Assembly: GCF_002259755.1 (NCBI RefSeq)
Contig: NZ_MWWY01000025.1
Coordinates: 62,001 to 126,000 of the forward strand
Direction: 5' to 3'
DNA length: 64,000 nt
DNA from: Bifidobacterium hapali
Lineage (GTDB): Bacteria > Actinomycetota > Actinomycetes > Actinomycetales > Bifidobacteriaceae
Shown piece by piece: positions 52,610 through 62,228 of this stretch; the stretch's first letter is position 1, and the number at the start of each line of letters is the position of its first letter. The notes under the pieces were generated by a model, which ran no database searches, was not told where the DNA came from, and saw only the letters and a program-made list of their open reading frames with translations. The position numbers and the translations under genes are program-made.

Positions 52610-54553
52610 TTAATCCTCGCTGTCAGTACCATTTTCGTGCTGGCTGATACTCAGCTCACGCTGCGCGCGTGCAATAATCATGGTACGCAATGTTTCTGGA
52701 GCAACAGCGGTAATATGCCGAGCATGCGCGATACAGAATGCCACAAACCACGAATCGGACGATACAGTCAGATGCACCTTCTGACCGTTTCCGTACGGCT
52801 CAACAGTTGCTCCTGAAAGCGTCTTCGGGAAGGACAAATCTGGCTCATCGGTAATGAATACAGCAGCCGTACCGTTATCAAAACTCCACTTGCGCAGTTC
52901 ATTCACTGGCACATCAGGTATGACAACCGGCTGGAGTGGCTTGACAAGCTCAGTTTTCTCAATACGGGCCAGACGCAATACTTGCCAAATGCGTGGCTTG
53001 CCATTCGCCTTGTTAATCCGCGTATCCTTTTGCACAAGATGCTGTTTGTCTTTCGGAGCCGCATCAGCCACATCGGTCCACACAGCCGCATAGTACACGC
53101 CCTCATCCACGAAAATCTTCGCGGGAGCAACGAGCTTACGACGCGTACGGCCTGCACCATCGGTGTACTCCATATCGAGTAACGAGTCAGTAGCAATAGC
53201 ACGCTTCACCGCAGAGAAACTACGCGGCTCAAGCTCATATCCGGTCAAGCTCAACCACGGAGTCTCCCCCGGCACAACATGCGCGTGAAGACGCTCATAG
53301 AGTGAACGAGCCTGATCTCGCTGCTCTTCAGGCAACAATGGAGAATGCGCCAGATAGCTTACCGATGCGGTCAACAGACTCAAATACTGTGGTGAGATAC
53401 CAGCAAGTCTCTCTAAGCCAAGCGAGTTGGTTGCCGACACAATACCTTCAGCATCAAGCAACGACCAGTCGATATCGAAGAACTGACTTCCAGCCATTTC
53501 TCCATCGTCAGAAACAGTGGTGAGTGTATTAATATCCTTGTGGATAACGTTCACATGCTTCTTAAGCTCATCATCGCTCTTGGCTTTGCCAATGAATCGC
53601 TCAGCGAGCTCTGCCAATGAGTATTCTTCACCCAAATGCGCGGACAAGAACAGCATAAGACGCAGTCGACGGTCAACTTCACTGCCAGTCTGGAACGAGG
53701 TGTTCTTCTTCTGATGTGCCTTCGATAGTTCAGGATCATCATCGTCCTCATCGTGATCATGATGACTGCTGATTGCCGAAGTAACTACAGTCGCACTATT
53801 GTCTCCTGAAGACTCGTCCGCCAGTACAAACTGCGTGGCAGCGTTGAGACGACGATGGAATGCAGCGACAGCCTCCTGCGGGCTGACAACATACGCACCG
53901 GGATGTTCGAGAACGAACATTGCAAGATCGTCAGAGTCGGTGTATGCCACATTGATATGCTCACCGTCAACATCAACTGTTGCAGCAAAGCGACGTGAAT
54001 CAATTACCTTAACCAGCGTCTCAGGAATAGTCTGAGTACCAAGACCCGGTGCAATCGAGTCAAGACCGAGACCAGGAATCGGAGTCTGCGGTACACGCGG
54101 CGTAGTGCGCGAAGCATGCTGCTGTGCCTGTTCCTGCTTAGCTGAGGTAGATGATACCGAAATAGAGCGAGCCAGGTAATTCGCTGCCGCCAACACTGGC
54201 AAATCATCCTGCTCAAAATGAAGCCGGATGCGCGGTTCGTCACCGAGCTGGAGTCGGTAGGATGCAAAATCCTGACCTTCAGACTTGGACGAATATTCAG
54301 GCTGACGCGATTCAATAGCGATGCCCATCGCAGCGAGCTTAGCACGGTCTCGCTGGAATTGCTTGGCAAATGCCGCCTTCGCTGCCTGGTCCGCAAGCTC
54401 CCCGTACGAGTCGGCGTAGGCCTTCACGCGCTGCGCGATCTGACGGGAGGTAAGCCATTGCGGAAACGCGGATGACAATACGGCTAATACATCAAGCTCG
54501 TGCTTGCCCCACTTGTCGGAAAAACGCCGCCTTCCGTTGGTTCCCTCTGCCAT
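52610..54553 (-). CDS. pafBC: Fused PafB-PafC, WYL-domain DNA-damage regulator
   Basis: A 647-residue fusion of two similar WYL proteins. Each half has a winged helix-turn-helix and a WYL domain: first half KHELDVLAVLSSAFPQWLTSRQIAQRV, AMGIAIESRQ and a WYL region around 185-235; second half with YSLAELAERF, KDINTLTTVSDD and a WYL core near 455-500 (LLDMEYTDGAGRTRRKLV). PafBC activates the RecA-independent DNA-damage response in mycobacteria; the paf name comes from proteasome accessory genes, none of which is in view. Start at 54553 with GAGGACTA upstream. The linker around 130-150 and 265-280 is low-complexity. Confidence 0.85.
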   Translation of the reverse strand: MAEGTNGRRRFSDKWGKHELDVLAVLSSAFPQWLTSRQIAQRVKAYADSYGELADQAAKAAFAKQFQRDRAKLAAMGIAIESRQPEYSSKSEGQDFASYRLQLGDEPRIRLHFEQDDLPVLAAANYLARSISVSSTSAKQEQAQQHASRTTPRVPQTPIPGLGLDSIAPGLGTQTIPETLVKVIDSRRFAATVDVDGEHINVAYTDSDDLAMFVLEHPGAYVVSPQEAVAAFHRRLNAATQFVLADESSGDNSATVVTSAISSHHDHDEDDDDPELSKAHQKKNTSFQTGSEVDRRLRLMLFLSAHLGEEYSLAELAERFIGKAKSDDELKKHVNVIHKDINTLTTVSDDGEMAGSQFFDIDWSLLDAEGIVSATNSLGLERLAGISPQYLSLLTASVSYLAHSPLLPEEQRDQARSLYERLHAHVVPGETPWLSLTGYELEPRSFSAVKRAIATDSLLDMEYTDGAGRTRRKLVAPAKIFVDEGVYYAAVWTDVADAAPKDKQHLVQKDTRINKANGKPRIWQVLRLARIEKTELVKPLQPVVIPDVPVNELRKWSFDNGTAAVFITDEPDLSFPKTLSGATVEPYGNGQKVHLTVSSDSWFVAFCIAHARHITAVAPETLRTMIIARAQRELSISQHENGTDSED

Positions 54554-54682
54554 TAGTCCTCACGTATCGTTAGCATTTCGTTTTAAGTGTGCACCGCATC
54601 CGCGGCACCTTCACTCCATATTAGAGGCTATTTTTGCCGATGGCGTCATTTTCCCGAAAAAAGACCATTGTTTTTCCTGTTA

Positions 54683-54732
54683 GCTCATCTCCGCGTGTCT
54701 TACCTAATAGCGTAAAACACGCGGAAATGAGC
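54683..54732. terminator. Large hairpin downstream of the UGPase gene
   Basis: GCTCA...CCGCGTGT (54683-54698) pairs with ACACGCGG...TGAGC (54717-54732) with a 3-base internal loop on each side. Placed 15 bases after the UGPase stop on the minus strand; no T-run. Probably the terminator of that gene. Nothing else is seen in 54554-54746. Confidence 0.6.
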
Positions 54733-54746
54733 CATAAACGTGTCGA

Positions 54747-56174
54747 TCACACCCAGTCATCCGGCTCAATGCCTTGAGGACCGACATATTCGCCATTCGG
54801 TACGTAGCTTGGCTCACCTTGATCAGTGAGCTTGGCATCCGAGAAGAAGATCACATCGCGGCCAAACGTCCAGTCACCGTCAATCGTCACCGAGTTCGCA
54901 GCAGCCAGCGACGGAACCCCATACGGGAAGCGCTCATCGAAGTCAGCAATCGTCTTGTAATAGCGAGGATCGAGCGTCACGTTCGGGAAAATGTAGTTAC
55001 CATCCTCCATCTCATACGAGTCCGTAAGGTGGAATCTGTCAGATCGCATAATGAACAGATCATCAGTAGTCTTAACCGGCAAGAAGCGCATACGGTCCAC
55101 CTGTACGCAAATTGCACCGTCAAACAGGCTCACTGCTGCACCCATCGCGGTTTCCAGCTGGATAACCGGTGTCGAATTCGAATCGGTCGGATCAACAGTT
55201 TTGTGATTTCGAATCACGGGCAGCGGCAGCACACCGTTATACTCAGCGAGCTTAGCTTTCAGCGCATCAATACGCACCCACAAACTGTTCGTGTTGAAGT
55301 ACGGGTGCTTGTGAATATTTTGCGCGTCAGCCTTATCGTCCGGATGCACCTGGCTCATCTCACGCAGCATGAGCCGACCGGTAGCCTTATCGCGCACAAT
55401 ATGACCACCCTTACGGTCCGCATAGGTACGCGTTGCAACTTCAACCATGAACGGAGCACCAGTATTCTCAAAATGCTGTGCAAGCGTACGAGACGGACGA
55501 GCACCAAGATTATCTGAATTGGAGATAAACAGGTACTTGAAGCCTTTGCTTTCAAGCTTGTCGAGTAAGCCAGACTCCCAAATCGTGGAGAACAGATCAC
55601 CATGACCCGGCGGGCACCATTCCAGCTCAGGATTAGCCGGGAACGACACTGGCTCACCAGTAGCCGCTACGATCTTAGGTTCCTGATGTTGCACGATTTC
55701 CACCGGAATATCGCTTTGATGGAATTTACGGTTACGCTTAATAACCTTCATCGTGTCTTCAGACGTACGGAACGAGTTCATCAACGTCAATGGCAGCGGC
55801 ACACCGAGACGATTACGAGCAGTGAGCACCTGTCCGATGATGATGTCGATAAACCGCACCTGCTTAGCCTTATGACGACGCACCGGCAGCAGCGACTTTG
55901 CACACGACAAGCCCATCGACGTACCCAAACCACCATTGAGCTTCAAAAACGCCGTCTTTTCAAACGCTCCAATCGCCTTTTCATGGTCGATCGTCTCGTA
56001 TACATCGTGGAAACTCGGCACACCAGTGAGTGGTTCTATACTTGATTCGCGAATCCAACTGCTGGACTCTTCATTGCGCCACACATCATACAGCCGCTTA
56101 AACTGCGCGATAGCGACATCACTCATGCCAGCGTCGCGCATCTTGTTCGCGGAGAGGTCGAACACGTCAGTCAC
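54747..56174 (-). CDS. UTP-glucose-1-phosphate uridylyltransferase, UDPGP type
   Basis: Makes UDP-glucose, needed in bifidobacteria for the Leloir step of galactose metabolism and for wall polysaccharides. 475 residues of the eukaryote-like UDPGP family, not GalU-like. The nucleotide-binding loop is LKLNGGLGTSMG with the Lys in SCAKSLLPV, then ISNSDNLGARP and later SDRFHLTD. I place the start at the GTG at 56174 (MTDVFDLSAN), because AGGAAGGA lies seven bases before it; the ATG at 56195 would put this site inside the coding part. Single gene. Confidence 0.92.
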   Translation of the reverse strand: MTDVFDLSANKMRDAGMSDVAIAQFKRLYDVWRNEESSSWIRESSIEPLTGVPSFHDVYETIDHEKAIGAFEKTAFLKLNGGLGTSMGLSCAKSLLPVRRHKAKQVRFIDIIIGQVLTARNRLGVPLPLTLMNSFRTSEDTMKVIKRNRKFHQSDIPVEIVQHQEPKIVAATGEPVSFPANPELEWCPPGHGDLFSTIWESGLLDKLESKGFKYLFISNSDNLGARPSRTLAQHFENTGAPFMVEVATRTYADRKGGHIVRDKATGRLMLREMSQVHPDDKADAQNIHKHPYFNTNSLWVRIDALKAKLAEYNGVLPLPVIRNHKTVDPTDSNSTPVIQLETAMGAAVSLFDGAICVQVDRMRFLPVKTTDDLFIMRSDRFHLTDSYEMEDGNYIFPNVTLDPRYYKTIADFDERFPYGVPSLAAANSVTIDGDWTFGRDVIFFSDAKLTDQGEPSYVPNGEYVGPQGIEPDDWV

Positions 56175-56441
56175 TGCACATTCCTTCCTGTTCATTGCCG
56201 AGACTGTGACTAGTCTAGCCGATAATCGAAGTATCTTACCCCCTCAAGAGCGTTATTCAGTGAATTCTGCGTGAATATGGATTGTGCGAGCGTGTTTGGG
56301 AACTCACAGTCGCACGTCGACTCTACTTGGACAAAACAGTAAGCCAGCGTCCAGCAAAACAATACGAATACGAGTAGAGTGGTACTGATACAGCGTTTCG
56401 CTACGTGGCGACGCGCAAGACTAGAGGCAAGGGGGTTGTTA

Positions 56442-58346
56442 ATGGCTACCAATGTGGCTGAGCAGAACGACGGAACGAGACTACATATGTTGCGTCATGC
56501 CGCATATAGCGCATCCGATGTTCGCGCGATGGAACGACCCTTGCTAGACAATGGCACTCCCCTGATGCGCATGGCGGCAACAGCATTAGCGCATACCGTC
56601 GCTCATCTGCTCGACGATGAAGGCATAGCCCTTGATGATGCACGCATTACCCTGCTTGTTGGTTCGGGAGACAATGGCGGTGATGGTCTGTACGCGGCAG
56701 CAGCGCTCGCTGAAAGCGGCGCTGCTGTAACAGCTGTAGCAGTAGGTCGAACTATTCATGAAGAAGCGTTCGCTGCGTTTGTACGCTCTGGCGGTAAAAT
56801 ACTCATTCTCAATCCTGAGTCTGAGATTCCTGGCTGTGCAGCTGGTTTCAGCGCTGGCGAGGCTGGCGAACGACTGCGTGCAGCTGTCGAATTAGCACAG
56901 CATGCTCACGTCATCATTGATGCAATGACTGGAATTGGGTTAGACGGTGCACTACGTGGTATTGCTGGCACAATGGCGGCATCACTCGGCGTTGAGGACA
57001 GTGTTCCCGACCGTACTGCGCTGCCGGATGGCGATACGGCTGGTGAGTTTCCATTCGTCGTTGCAGTTGATGTGCCATCTGGTGTCGGCGTGGATGATGG
57101 GGCTATCAATGGTCCATATATTCCGGCTGATGTGACAGTAACGTTTGGCGCGCTCAAACCGTGTGCTATGTTACCTCCTGCTTCGTATGCATGCGGTCGC
57201 GTTACGCTTGTTGATTTTGGTTTCGACCCTGAACCATACCAGCCGTTAGTTGAAGCCGTATCCGGCGACAACGTGAGCGATGCAATTCGCTTGCCGCGTT
57301 TGGCAGATACGAAGTATACGCGCGGTGTAACTGGGCTGATTACCGGCTCTGTGAGATATCCGGGAGCAGCTGTTCTGTCTTGCCGTGCTGCAAGTGCTAC
57401 GAACGTAGGCATGATTCGCTATATGGGACCAGAGCGTACTCGAACTATGGTGCTGTCTGCAGTGCCGGAGGCTGTGATTGGTAAAGGTCGTGTCCAATCG
57501 TGGGTTGTGGGTTCTGGCGTTCCTGACGGTGTTGCGGATGAGGACGATGCTGATGTGCAGCGACAGACAATTGCGAAGTTGCTGTCACATTATGCAGTGG
57601 ATGTCAACAGTGATGATCCTGATCTTGCGTTCGAGATGCCACCGGTTGTGGTAGACGCCGGCGCATTAGATCTATTGCCACAAGAAGTACCATCACAAGT
57701 AGTACTCACTCCTCATGCTGGCGAATTGGCTGCTTTACTGCGCGATCGTGGTGAAGATGTAGATGCGCATGATGTACAACTTGAACCGTTGCGATGGACG
57801 ATGCGTGCGCATGAGCTCACAGGTGCAACTGTGCTGTTAAAGGGCGCGGTTAGCATTATCGTCGGTGAGCATAGTGGCATTGCCGATACTGCGCTCAACG
57901 ATCACACAGCAACATCTGACGCACAAACACAAACAGCTCGCAGAACATCAGCCGGGTCATTGGATGGAGATGAAGCCGACGAAATTGATTTTAGTGATAA
58001 TGCTACGTCAGAGGCGACAACTCATACGCGCCCACGTGTACTCGTTGCAGGTCGTGCTCCAGCTTGGCTAGCTACTGCAGGAGCAGGCGATGTACTCGCT
58101 GGTATGACCGGTGCATTACTCGCGCAGCAGGATGAGGACGAATCGATTATGGATACCGTAGCGGCTGCTGCATACCTGCACGGCTATGCTGCCGCAGTTG
58201 CTTCTGGCTCTGATCAGCGTGGGTTCAATCCACCTACAGTGTACGGTACCGCTCTTCGGCATTCGGTTGGCTCTCTTGGACACCCGATTGTCGCATCTGA
58301 TGTAATTGCAGCTATTCCAAGTGCGTTTGCACAGCTGCTGTCATAG
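56442..58346 (+). CDS. nnr: Bifunctional NAD(P)H-hydrate epimerase/dehydratase
   Basis: Repairs hydrated NADH and NADPH. About 634 residues. N-terminal YjeF_N epimerase domain: SASDVRAMERPLLDNG, LVGSGDNGGDGLYAA, IIDAMTGIGLDGALRG and AVDVPSGVGVDDG. C-terminal ribokinase-like dehydratase domain: VTFGALKPCAML is the link, then VVLTPHAGELAAL and TAGAGDVLAGMTG. An Asp/Thr/Ala-rich insert of about 45 residues (around DHTATSDAQTQTARRTS) interrupts the second domain before the ATP site. Start at the ATG at 56442 with AAGGGGG before it; the frame to 56379 is not protein-like. Ends at a long hairpin. Confidence 0.93.
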   Translation: MATNVAEQNDGTRLHMLRHAAYSASDVRAMERPLLDNGTPLMRMAATALAHTVAHLLDDEGIALDDARITLLVGSGDNGGDGLYAAAALAESGAAVTAVAVGRTIHEEAFAAFVRSGGKILILNPESEIPGCAAGFSAGEAGERLRAAVELAQHAHVIIDAMTGIGLDGALRGIAGTMAASLGVEDSVPDRTALPDGDTAGEFPFVVAVDVPSGVGVDDGAINGPYIPADVTVTFGALKPCAMLPPASYACGRVTLVDFGFDPEPYQPLVEAVSGDNVSDAIRLPRLADTKYTRGVTGLITGSVRYPGAAVLSCRAASATNVGMIRYMGPERTRTMVLSAVPEAVIGKGRVQSWVVGSGVPDGVADEDDADVQRQTIAKLLSHYAVDVNSDDPDLAFEMPPVVVDAGALDLLPQEVPSQVVLTPHAGELAALLRDRGEDVDAHDVQLEPLRWTMRAHELTGATVLLKGAVSIIVGEHSGIADTALNDHTATSDAQTQTARRTSAGSLDGDEADEIDFSDNATSEATTHTRPRVLVAGRAPAWLATAGAGDVLAGMTGALLAQQDEDESIMDTVAAAAYLHGYAAAVASGSDQRGFNPPTVYGTALRHSVGSLGHPIVASDVIAAIPSAFAQLLS

Positions 58347-58363
58347 GTAACATACTGTGTCCC

Positions 58364-58420
58364 TGTGTTTCGTATAGTTAGCTTCTCGGCAATCAGAAGA
58401 AACTAACTATACGAAACACA
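58364..58420. terminator. Very stable bidirectional hairpin between nnr and kdpE
   Basis: Perfect 18-bp stem, TGTGTTTCGTATAGTTAG (58364-58381) with CTAACTATACGAAACACA (58403-58420), and inner CTTCT/AGAAG pairing. Between two convergent genes, no T-run. Most likely a shared terminator. Confidence 0.75.
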
Positions 58421-58436
58421 ACACATTACTGGCTTG

Positions 58437-59135
58437 TCACACGTCCAATCGATATCCCATTCCGGGTTCAGTTTTCAGATAGCGTGGATGTGCTGGGTCT
58501 GGTTCTATCTTTTTACGCAACTGTGAAATATACAACCGTAGATAACCGGTATCATTCACATGTTGTGCACCCCAGATCTCAGTTAACAAATCTTGACGAG
58601 TAACAAGTCGGCCAGCATTACGCACCAACATTTCAAGTACTTTCCATTCGGTTGGTGTCAAACGTACACGACTCTGCCGTCCGGACGATGACCGACGAAA
58701 TACCGCATGTGCTGTCAGATCTACGGTTATGTCACCAAATGATACTGAAGGTGTTTCATTATCGTTCTCACCATTTTGTGGGACGCGACGCAGCAGGGCT
58801 CGAATACGAGCTAACAGTTCATCAATCGACACAGGCTTTGTCACATAATCATCTGCGCCAGCATCAAGCACCGCAACTTTTTCTCGCGCATCAGTACGAC
58901 CAGAAACGACTAATATCGGCGCATCAGTCCATCCGCGTACACCTTGAATAACGCCCATACCATCCATTTTGGGCATGCCAAGGTCGAGCACGAATAGATC
59001 GGGGTGCTCGCGTACAGCGACTGTAATACATTCAACGCCGTCGCGTGCAGTCACAATAGCATAGCCCTGCGAGTGTAATGTAATTTTTAATGCTTTGAGG
59101 AATTGCGGATCATCGTCCGCTACCAGTATCTTCAT
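58437..59135 (-). CDS. kdpE: Response regulator KdpE
   Basis: OmpR-family regulator that activates the kdp potassium-uptake operon. 232 residues: receiver with VADDDPQFL, phosphorylated Asp in FVLDLGMPKMDG, VVSGRTD, and Lys in DYVTKPVSIDE; C-terminal winged helix with LTPTEWKVLEMLVRNAGRLV and YLRLYISQLRKKIE. ATG overlaps the kdpD stop by four bases. The order kdpB-C-D-E on the minus strand matches the classical operon. Confidence 0.95.
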   Translation of the reverse strand: MKILVADDDPQFLKALKITLHSQGYAIVTARDGVECITVAVREHPDLFVLDLGMPKMDGMGVIQGVRGWTDAPILVVSGRTDAREKVAVLDAGADDYVTKPVSIDELLARIRALLRRVPQNGENDNETPSVSFGDITVDLTAHAVFRRSSSGRQSRVRLTPTEWKVLEMLVRNAGRLVTRQDLLTEIWGAQHVNDTGYLRLYISQLRKKIEPDPAHPRYLKTEPGMGYRLDV

Positions 59136-62044
59136 CGATCCGTTCCTTCCTTAGGGTCATGGGTACGGTCATCATTGGGTGTATCAGCTGCTATAGCACT
59201 GTCACTCGGCTCTGCAACGGTTTCATTATCATGTTGAGCTGCAGACTCGTTATTAGCTGACTGATCAACGTTATTATCAATTTCATTGGCCGATTCTGTA
59301 TTATCAGTCGTTGTGTTATCGCTCGCGGCATCATCAGCTGGCCCGCCACGCATAATGCCATAGTTGATGAATCGGTCAAGACCACGCTCATCAGAGTTAC
59401 CATTACCGGGCAACGGTAAAATAACGTCTGATACTGCGCCAGAAACGTTCAACGTATCTTGAGCGAGAATTTCATTGGGATCGGGTTGCTGACTCTTAGG
59501 AATCGGTTGACTCGAATGTAACGCTGGATCTGCAGCGCGCAACGCAATAACGATTGTCAAACCTCCGCCTGGAGTGTCTTCAGGCGTAATCGTACCGCCC
59601 ATCGATTCCACGAATCCTTTGGACAAAGCCATACCAAGTCCAAGCCCAGTTTTGTTATCGGTATCACCGAGTCGATGGAAGGGCAGGAAAATGTCGTTCT
59701 TACGGTCATCAGGTACACCTGGACCTTGATCGGCAACGCGAATCTCAACCAGACCGTTGAATGTTGACGCGGAAATACGAACACGCCGACCATCCGGAGT
59801 AAATCGCATGGCGTTAATCAACACGTTCGCTAACGCACGACGCAGCAACGGCGGATCAGCGACAACAAGCGGCAGTTCGGGAGCAATATCAATATCAACT
59901 GACCACGGTTCTATGCCTTGTTCGTCGAATACTGAAATAACTGTCTCTCCCACATCAGTAGCAACGAGCGAAAGTGGCAACGCGCCTTCACGCAGACGAG
60001 ATACGTCAAGTAGATCAGTTACCAGCTTCGTTAGCTGGCTCAAACCATTGGCAGCGACTGCAAGCAACTCATGACGATCTTGCTCGCTCATACGGTCACC
60101 GATACGTTGCAAACCAGATATAGCTGCAGTAGCCGAAGCCAGAGGACGGCGTAGATCGTGGCTTACTGCATTGAGCAAACCAGTACGCACCTTTTCTGCG
60201 GCGGCAAGAGGACCAACTTCCTTGGCTTTGCGTTCAAGATCATTATGCTCGATAACTGCTTGGATTTGCGACAGGATAGCCATAAGCATACGTTGATCAG
60301 ACGCTTCAATTGCACGACCATACAATTCAAGAGACGGCGCGTGTACAGATCCGTCTAACGTGATAGTGTCGTGCAGATTATCGTCCTTATCACTTACGTT
60401 CGGTGAGACGATCGGCTCACCGTCAGACATAAGGATACGTTTATCGCGTATAACACGCACGCAATCAAATCCGAATGCTTCACGAGTGCGACGCACAATC
60501 GCTTGCAATGGGTCATCACTGCGCAATACAGCTCCAGCCACGTTCGCGAGAATTTCCGATTCTGCACTAGCTCGTTGAGCTTCACGAGCGCGAGTATTGG
60601 CTCGATCAACAACAGATGAAACAATCACGCCGACAATCACATACAGTATGATCGTTACAACGTCGGAAGCGCGCATTACGTGAAAGGTGCCGACTGGAGC
60701 AGTATAGAAGAAGTCCAACGCTAAGCCGCTGAGTATAGCTGCGGTTATAGCTGGTACGATGCCGCCGATCACTGCGGAGACGACAACGAGTAACTGCAAA
60801 ATAAGCGCGTCACGTTGCCCTGCTGTCGGATTACTGAAAACAGATAACAATAAGCTGACTGACAGTACTGACAAACATGCAAATGCAAGTCCAGCGAGTC
60901 GATGTCGCGGATCAACTGCTGTTTTGTGCGACGGTAACTTGAGTCGGAAACCTTGGGCTGCGAACGAGTGAGTGACGATATGAACATCAATATCGCCTGA
61001 TTTAGAAATGATGCCAGTGGTTGCCGATGGCCTACCAAACCAACGACTGACTGCACTACGCCGTGATACGCCGACGATCACCTGAGTAGCGTTGTTCGCG
61101 CGAGCAAAATCGAGGAGCGCGTCGGCGATATCTTCACCAACAATCTGATGATACGTACCCCCAAGCTGTTCAACGAGCGCACGCTGTTTAACTAAAAGAC
61201 CAGGATTTGACCCGGCAAGGCCATCTTCGGAAGTCACATGTACGGCAATAAGATCGCCACCGCCAGATGCGCGCGCTACACGAGCACCACGTCGTAGTAA
61301 CTGTTCGCCTTCTGGCCCTCCAGACAGAGCGACAATGACACGCTCTCGTGTTTCCCATTTGGCGTTGATATGGTGTTCGTCACGGTATTCCTTAAGCGCT
61401 TCGTCAACACGACCAGCCAACCATAACAGTGCTAGCTCACGCAAGGCGGTAAGGTTACCGACGCGGAAGTAATTACTCAGTGCCGCATCAACACGATCAG
61501 GTTTGTAGACAAGACCGGCAGAGAGGCGTTCGCGAAGACCTTCAGGAGGCAAATCGACGAGCTCAACCTGCGTGGCAGAACGCAATACTTTATCTGGCAC
61601 TGTTTCTTTTTGCGTGCTACCGGTAATCTCGCGAACCACATCGTTGAGTGACTCAATATGCTGCACGTTAATCGTGGTGATAACGTCAATGCCAGCATCT
61701 AGCAAATCTTCAACGTCTTGCCAACGTTTGTCGTGCATAGAGCCTGGAGCATTGGTATGGGCGAGCTCGTCGACAAGCGCCACATCTGGATGGCGCTCAA
61801 TAACGCCAAACAAGTCCATTTCTTCGAGCCACATGCCACGATACCGAGTACGACGTAATGGTACCCGTTCGAGTCCTTTGGCTTCACGTTCTGTAGCTTT
61901 ACGCCCATGCGTTTCAAGCAGTGCAATAACTACGTCTTTACCTTCGGACTTGAGCCGGCGGCCTTCCTTAAGCATGGCGCAGGTCTTACCCACACCGGGT
62001 GCAGCGCCGAGCAACACCCTGAACGATCCTCGTGCCCTTGCCAA
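59132..62044 (-). CDS. kdpD: Sensor histidine kinase KdpD
   Basis: Membrane sensor of potassium limitation. 970 residues: N-terminal KdpD domain with P-loop GAAPGVGKT (13-21) and a DELAHTNAPG motif near 93, a USP domain (about 245-375), four membrane helices (about 395-500), a GAF-like region, HisKA with VSHDLRRPLASATA, and HATPase with VLINAMRFTPDG, DQGPGVPDD and GLGLGMALSKGF. After the kinase (about residue 835) an unusual tail of some 130 residues rich in Asp, Asn, Thr and Ser follows. TTG start with GAGGGGA before it. A terminator hairpin lies between kdpC and this gene. Confidence 0.95.
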   Translation of the reverse strand: MARARGSFRVLLGAAPGVGKTCAMLKEGRRLKSEGKDVVIALLETHGRKATEREAKGLERVPLRRTRYRGMWLEEMDLFGVIERHPDVALVDELAHTNAPGSMHDKRWQDVEDLLDAGIDVITTINVQHIESLNDVVREITGSTQKETVPDKVLRSATQVELVDLPPEGLRERLSAGLVYKPDRVDAALSNYFRVGNLTALRELALLWLAGRVDEALKEYRDEHHINAKWETRERVIVALSGGPEGEQLLRRGARVARASGGGDLIAVHVTSEDGLAGSNPGLLVKQRALVEQLGGTYHQIVGEDIADALLDFARANNATQVIVGVSRRSAVSRWFGRPSATTGIISKSGDIDVHIVTHSFAAQGFRLKLPSHKTAVDPRHRLAGLAFACLSVLSVSLLLSVFSNPTAGQRDALILQLLVVVSAVIGGIVPAITAAILSGLALDFFYTAPVGTFHVMRASDVVTIILYVIVGVIVSSVVDRANTRAREAQRASAESEILANVAGAVLRSDDPLQAIVRRTREAFGFDCVRVIRDKRILMSDGEPIVSPNVSDKDDNLHDTITLDGSVHAPSLELYGRAIEASDQRMLMAILSQIQAVIEHNDLERKAKEVGPLAAAEKVRTGLLNAVSHDLRRPLASATAAISGLQRIGDRMSEQDRHELLAVAANGLSQLTKLVTDLLDVSRLREGALPLSLVATDVGETVISVFDEQGIEPWSVDIDIAPELPLVVADPPLLRRALANVLINAMRFTPDGRRVRISASTFNGLVEIRVADQGPGVPDDRKNDIFLPFHRLGDTDNKTGLGLGMALSKGFVESMGGTITPEDTPGGGLTIVIALRAADPALHSSQPIPKSQQPDPNEILAQDTLNVSGAVSDVILPLPGNGNSDERGLDRFINYGIMRGGPADDAASDNTTTDNTESANEIDNNVDQSANNESAAQHDNETVAEPSDSAIAADTPNDDRTHDPKEGTDR

Positions 62045-62102
62045 TTTGTATTATCCCCTCTCGGCCACCGCCGGCCGTACATATATATGACAATACCGCA
62101 AA

Positions 62103-62151
62103 AAGCGATGAAGGGCGAAGGCCATCGCGGCCAAAACGTCCTTCATCGCTT
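62103..62151 (-). terminator. Terminator between kdpC and kdpD
   Basis: AAGCGATGAAGG (62103-62114) and CCTTCATCGCTT (62140-62151), 12-bp perfect stem; on the minus strand it is followed by a run of five T (CGCTTTTTG). It would separate the structural kdpABC genes from kdpDE. Confidence 0.8.
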
Positions 62152-62167
62152 ACGCTTGTGTCGAAAT

Positions 62168-62203
62168 CGTGTGATGCGTTGTATGGATGTAGCGCATCAC
62201 ACG
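62168..62203. terminator. Second hairpin after kdpC
   Basis: CGTGTGATGCG (62168-62178) and CGCATCACACG (62193-62203), perfect 11-bp stem with a 14-base loop, just after the kdpC stop on the minus strand. With the next hairpin it makes a tandem pair. Confidence 0.55.
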
Positions 62204-62228
62204 ACGATCACTTTTGCTTACTTGTAGC

